Of a stretch of 9,301 nt of DNA, positions 6,701 through 9,301 are shown piece after piece. The notes under the pieces were generated by a model that made no database searches, was not told where the DNA came from, and worked only from the letters and a program-made list of their open reading frames with translations. A program made the position numbers and the translations under genes. The DNA comes from CAYZZA01 sp964482685 (lineage in GTDB: Bacteria > Bacillota > Bacilli > Lactobacillales > Carnobacteriaceae_A), in assembly GCA_964482685.1 (NCBI GenBank), contig CAYZZA010000048.1, positions 1-9,301 of the forward strand. Direction: 5' to 3'. Position 1 is the stretch's first letter; every line of letters begins with the position of its first letter.

Positions 6701-7339
6701 TATAAATCAAGCAAGCATACGATTGTATTTGAAGATTTGTACAATGGCACGGCTTTACAAATGATGACGTACTTATATGTTGCTCTTATGAACTCTGAAT
6801 TGTTGTTTAATCAACTAGCAAAACCGGCTGGTGCATTTTATTCGCATGTCAAAAACCCATTTATCACACCAGACAAATCATTGGATTCTGAGGGGATTGC
6901 AAAGGAGCGCCTCAAAACTCACCGGATGGAGGGGCTCATTGTAAAGGAAGAAGACATACTGGAATCTCTCGATTTTGAAATAGCAAAAGAAACAGGGCCC
7001 TCTCTTGTATATCCGTATACAAAAAACAAATCTGGTACTTACAAGAAAAACTCTAAATTTATTACTATGGATGATTTGAACGTACTGCAACAACACAACA
7101 AAAAGCTCATTGTCGATGCGGGGAATGCTATTTTAGCTGGAGAACTGGCTCTTACTCCTTACAAAGACAAAAGGCACCTCACTCCTTCAGTGAATGGGGA
7201 GTACAACGCTATTTCTCAATTTGATGTATTGAACAACAATCGTTACCGAATAAAAGAGGCTACACGTTCTAATGAAGAAATCATTCAACAAATGAAAGAA
7301 GAGTTAGAGGAAATAGAAGAGGAGGAGACACTTACATGA
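3704..7339 (+). CDS. addB: AddB/RexB, ATP-dependent helicase/deoxyribonuclease subunit B
   Basis: AddB pairs with AddA to process double-strand DNA ends for recombination; AddB supplies one nuclease and an inactive helicase fold that reads Chi in studied species. From the ATG at 3704 it has 1211 residues, near the family range of about 1100-1200. The N terminus starts MSLQFVLGR, but the Walker A that follows in Bacillus (GRSGSGKT) is replaced by GRAQTKKR (8-15). The C-terminal RecB-type nuclease looks intact: H866 in FFHDALD, D982 and D985 in GKIDRID, D999 and K1001 in VVDYKSS, then LQMMTYL. There is no cysteine anywhere. The four positions that hold the 4Fe-4S cysteines in B. subtilis AddB (C801, C1121, C1124, C1130) are D836, S1162, G1165 and S1171 here, with identical spacing. 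This fits the type 2 (RexB-like) form of Lactobacillales. An acidic tail ends the protein, and its Glu codons carry the addA ribosome binding site. It overlaps addA by ATGA. Confidence 0.98.
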   Translation: MSLQFVLGRAQTKKREAMLDRVATILETEPDATIYYIVPEHMTFSTEMSVMEYLAKKPFFSHRPMMGMIQLQVYSFSRLAWFFLQDSAIYNRTQLTNVGLSMLVRKILREWEEDLTIYRGQSRHSGFIQRITDMLIELRSGEVRIEDLDTLMALFSESTEKKDILLKLQDLTLVYESFTQSLFGKYIEHEQIIDSLIEKLKQTDLTKTYFFIDGFDHFSAKEQTLLVEMMRGAKRVEISLTLDKAYPHEKPDTLNLFYQTGETYARLYQQAKAARVPIHFDEVIQERSSEYVEDLRALEEYWIQSHSGEASPSLSNRTGQSAISIWEAENRQAEVLHVANQIRRFTSNGSYRYKDIVVLVRDIEEYRSILLPIFHENGLEVFVDQAETMSTHPFVEMLSSLFAIYKKNWRYHDILRFLRTELFIPLPGKKQADKEARLTQNREEVARFRKKVDVAENVVLAYGYEGSYWTQKEKWTYTTFQVDEMSEQSDADKQIERVANEIKESVSTVLTSFFKKLARSKTNADAAKALYTFLEQAGMTTQLLFWRDEAIEQGDLDDARKQEQVWKTFIQLLEEFVDVLGEEEWDSDTFVSILETGFEQATYSMVPPRIDQVILSDLTKTQPTASPVVFMLGLTDKHLPARAENQSVLTEEERALIDESLEDGKYLRPLAQDLIATEPFLAYRAFTNASQKLYLSYPLKQDGSGDNKLSPYVQRIKEHFRLPMEHKPAEAISLANFDSQKTEELLSFVGSKATTLSQVLLVMRKAKEEHAPPSGFWLELFRYFTRQSADNPMMQTLLSSLDKQNKPVNLTPALAKQLYGEDLYLSISQLETFYLDPYSHFLRYGLRLKKREIQELSPAATGSFFHDALDLIFKVIIEEDLSLKEASETEIQAISQRILEQLFQKEAYSILSVSNQMAFIRHQLAKTIHRMMWAMTHHATRTKMKTAKTEVLFGRIGSKEGVPAPEYPLKSGGRVQLRGKIDRIDLLRTEKELYLSVVDYKSSKHTIVFEDLYNGTALQMMTYLYVALMNSELLFNQLAKPAGAFYSHVKNPFITPDKSLDSEGIAKERLKTHRMEGLIVKEEDILESLDFEIAKETGPSLVYPYTKNKSGTYKKNSKFITMDDLNVLQQHNKKLIVDAGNAILAGELALTPYKDKRHLTPSVNGEYNAISQFDVLNNNRYRIKEATRSNEEIIQQMKEELEEIEEEETLT
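7320..7325 (+). promoter_or_regulatory. Ribosome binding site for addA inside the addB tail
   Basis: A perfect AGGAGG lies 10 bases before the ATG at 7336 and within the run of Glu codons that ends addB. The next ATG in frame (7342) would be 16 bases away, so 7336 is the better start. The ATGA overlap points to translational coupling, which helps to make the two subunits in equal amounts. Confidence 0.8.
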
Positions 7340-9301
7340 CCATGATTCCACCAAAACCAGACTCGGTTTCATTTACAGACACACAGTGGAGAGCCATTTT
7401 TGATGAAGGAAAGAATCTATTGGTATCCGCCTCTGCGGGTTCGGGAAAAACAACGGTTTTAGTTGAACGGGTGATTGAAAAAATAAAAGCTGGGACCAAC
7501 GTAGATGCCCTGCTTGTGGTGACTTTCACAAACGCAGCAGCAAAAGAAATGAAAGACCGGATTCAAGCGGCTGTACAAAAGGCCATCACAACCGAAACAG
7601 ATGTTGCTAAAAAACGCCATCTGATTGCGCAACTGCCACTTTTGCCCCACGCTTCGATTAGTACCTTGCATTCTTTTTGTCTCCAAATCATTCGCAGGTA
7701 TTACTATCTTGTCGATTTTGATCCTGTATTTCGCTCATTAGCAGATGATACTGAAGTTTTGTTGTTAAAAGAAGATGCATGGGATGAAGTGCGTGAAGAA
7801 TTATATGGACAAGAAAACGACTCTTTTTATCGTTTAGCCGACTCATTTTCAACTAACCGCAGTGACAAAGACCTGACAGAACTTGTGTATACACTCGCTG
7901 ATTTTGCGGTAGCTCATCCTGATCCAACCAAGTGGCTTGAACATTTGACTCCTCTATACGAATCAAGCCATGAAGACTTTTTAGGGAGTTCGTTGTATGT
8001 TTATTTTTTGAAACCCTTACTCTTAGATATGATTGAAACGTTAAAAAATCTTATGGAGGATGCCCTCACTATTGCGGAGGGAGAAGGCATCCAACGGTAT
8101 GTCGATTTGGTTCAAAACGAATGGGAGCACTACAATAAAATTCAAGAATATCTCCTCATGGATCAGTTTGAGGCCATCTACCCACTCGTTCAATCCTTCA
8201 AGTTTGATACGTGGCCGTCTAAAAACAAAACGATGGACGAAGACGCTGTTGCGTCTGCGCCACAAATGAAAGTATTCCGTGATGCTGGGAAGGAAATCTA
8301 TAGAAAAAAAATAAAAGAAGATTATTTCAAAGCACCACTCGAAGCACATCTTCAGTATATGCGTGACTCCAAAGAATTAGTCAACCAGATGGGGGAAGTC
8401 ACTGCTCTATTTCTGGATAGCTACAACAACGTGAAGCGCAGTCGAAAATTAATTGATTTTAACGATTACCATCACTTGGCTCTTGCTATTTTAAAGGCTG
8501 AAAATGAATTTGGACGAAAAGAAGCCATGGTGCATTACCAACAGACGTTTGATGAAGTCATGATTGATGAGTACCAAGACATCAATCCTCTACAAGAAGA
8601 AATCCTACGTTGTTTATCAAAACCAACTACAGAACCAGGCAATCGCTTTATGGTAGGAGACGTGAAACAATCCGTCTATGCTTTTCGAATGGCCAATCCG
8701 AAGCTGTTTATTGAAAAGTACGAACGTTACAAAGAAGGCATTGAAGGCGAGCGCATTATTCTCGCAGAAAACTTTCGCTCACGAAAAGAAATCCTTGATT
8801 TCACAAACTTTCTTTTTATTCAATTGATGGACAAAGGGGTTGGCCAGTTAGCCTACGATGATGCTGCAGAGCTGCAACTTGGCTTTGATGGCTTTATGGG
8901 AACGGCCAATTATGCGCCTGAGATTTTAATTTATGAAAAAAAGATGCCTGCTGAAACAATGACTGTTGACGAAGACGATGAAGGAAGCGGAGACGATGAT
9001 TTCAGTATTGACGGCACGTTAGAAGGACAATTTTCTCTTGTAGCTTCAAAAATAAAAGAACTCATTGATTCAAAATTTGAACTCTACGACAAGAAAACAA
9101 AAAAGGTTCGGCCGATTACGTATAAAGATATTGTCATTTTGACACGCACAAAAAACAACAATTTAGTCACGCAAGAATTGTTTCAACAATTAGACATTCC
9201 ATTGGCTATTACAGAAACACAGAACTATTTTCAAACAACAGAAATTAGCATCATGATGTCGCTGTTAAAAGTAATTGACAATCCCTATCAAGATATTCCT
9301 C
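7336..9301 (+). CDS. addA: AddA/RexA, ATP-dependent helicase/nuclease subunit A (3' end outside window)
   Basis: AddA is the UvrD/Rep-type helicase and nuclease subunit of AddAB, the Gram-positive counterpart of RecBCD. The frame is open from the ATG to the window edge: 655 codons, about half of the roughly 1230 expected. Superfamily 1 motifs appear in order: Q motif T14DTQW with Q17, Walker A A34GSGKT39, motif Ia T63FTNAAAKEM, STLHSFC (Ic-like), Walker B I410DEYQD (D411, E412), motif III V440GDVKQS, and motif IV NFRSR at 479-483. Residues 544-559 are strongly acidic, in a linker where other AddA proteins are also acidic. The window ends after QNYFQTTEI and VIDNPYQDIP, the usual region between motifs IV and V. 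The remaining helicase motifs and the C-terminal nuclease lie beyond it, so their integrity cannot be judged. Unlike AddB, it contains cysteines. It is co-transcribed with addB. Confidence 0.98.
   Translation, partial: MTMIPPKPDSVSFTDTQWRAIFDEGKNLLVSASAGSGKTTVLVERVIEKIKAGTNVDALLVVTFTNAAAKEMKDRIQAAVQKAITTETDVAKKRHLIAQLPLLPHASISTLHSFCLQIIRRYYYLVDFDPVFRSLADDTEVLLLKEDAWDEVREELYGQENDSFYRLADSFSTNRSDKDLTELVYTLADFAVAHPDPTKWLEHLTPLYESSHEDFLGSSLYVYFLKPLLLDMIETLKNLMEDALTIAEGEGIQRYVDLVQNEWEHYNKIQEYLLMDQFEAIYPLVQSFKFDTWPSKNKTMDEDAVASAPQMKVFRDAGKEIYRKKIKEDYFKAPLEAHLQYMRDSKELVNQMGEVTALFLDSYNNVKRSRKLIDFNDYHHLALAILKAENEFGRKEAMVHYQQTFDEVMIDEYQDINPLQEEILRCLSKPTTEPGNRFMVGDVKQSVYAFRMANPKLFIEKYERYKEGIEGERIILAENFRSRKEILDFTNFLFIQLMDKGVGQLAYDDAAELQLGFDGFMGTANYAPEILIYEKKMPAETMTVDEDDEGSGDDDFSIDGTLEGQFSLVASKIKELIDSKFELYDKKTKKVRPITYKDIVILTRTKNNNLVTQELFQQLDIPLAITETQNYFQTTEISIMMSLLKVIDNPYQDIP

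Noticed and set aside
8041..8349. A 102-residue frame on the - strand inside addA.
   Set aside because: It lies antisense to the addA frame, whose motifs are intact on both sides, and has no sign of being a gene.
8965..9012. Strongly acidic stretch in AddA (residues 544-559) that could be an insertion.
   Set aside because: Acidic low-complexity linkers are common at this point in AddA proteins, so it is not evidence of anything new.

Overview
The window looks like ordinary chromosomal DNA of a low-to-mid-GC Gram-positive bacterium of the Bacilli, most likely order Lactobacillales. The evidence is the gene order (tRNA methyltransferase TrmK, Nif3-like protein, peptidase T, PhnA-like protein, addB-addA), strong AGGAGG-type ribosome binding sites, sigma-A-like promoters, and an AddB of the iron-sulphur-free type that I associate with Lactobacillales. 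The Nif3 C-terminal half resembles enterococcal and carnobacterial proteins as I remember them. A genus cannot be fixed from this window. All real genes lie on the + strand.

Layout: (1) 2-403, the 3' part of trmK, overlapping nif3 (376-1428) by 28 bases; these two form one operon, and in Bacillus the same pair follows sigA. (2) pepT (1502-2737) with its own likely promoter, whose spacer holds a perfect A/T palindrome. (3) A 143-base gap with a hairpin just before the ribosome binding site of a small zinc-ribbon gene, phnA/yjdM (2881-3234), which ends in a clear intrinsic terminator (3324-3365). (4) A gene-free stretch of about 470 bases (3235-3703) holding the terminator, a near-consensus promoter, a run of 10 N (3447-3456, an assembly gap), a very T/G-rich tract and then a purine-rich tract. 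(5) addB (3704-7339), overlapping by ATGA with addA (7336 to past the window end), which encode the two subunits of the AddAB helicase-nuclease for double-strand break repair.

How the genes work together: trmK and nif3 are a conserved housekeeping pair (tRNA m1A22 methylation and a dinuclear-metal protein of uncertain role). PepT trims tripeptides in the cytoplasm. PhnA/YjdM is an orphan small zinc-ribbon protein. AddA and AddB form one heterodimer and are translationally coupled.

I found no mobile element, CRISPR array, RNA gene, toxin-antitoxin pair or defence island, and no new biological system. The points most worth a second look are the cysteine-free AddB (all four cluster cysteines and the Walker A replaced), the shortened Nif3 insert domain, and the odd, gap-containing leader in front of addB.
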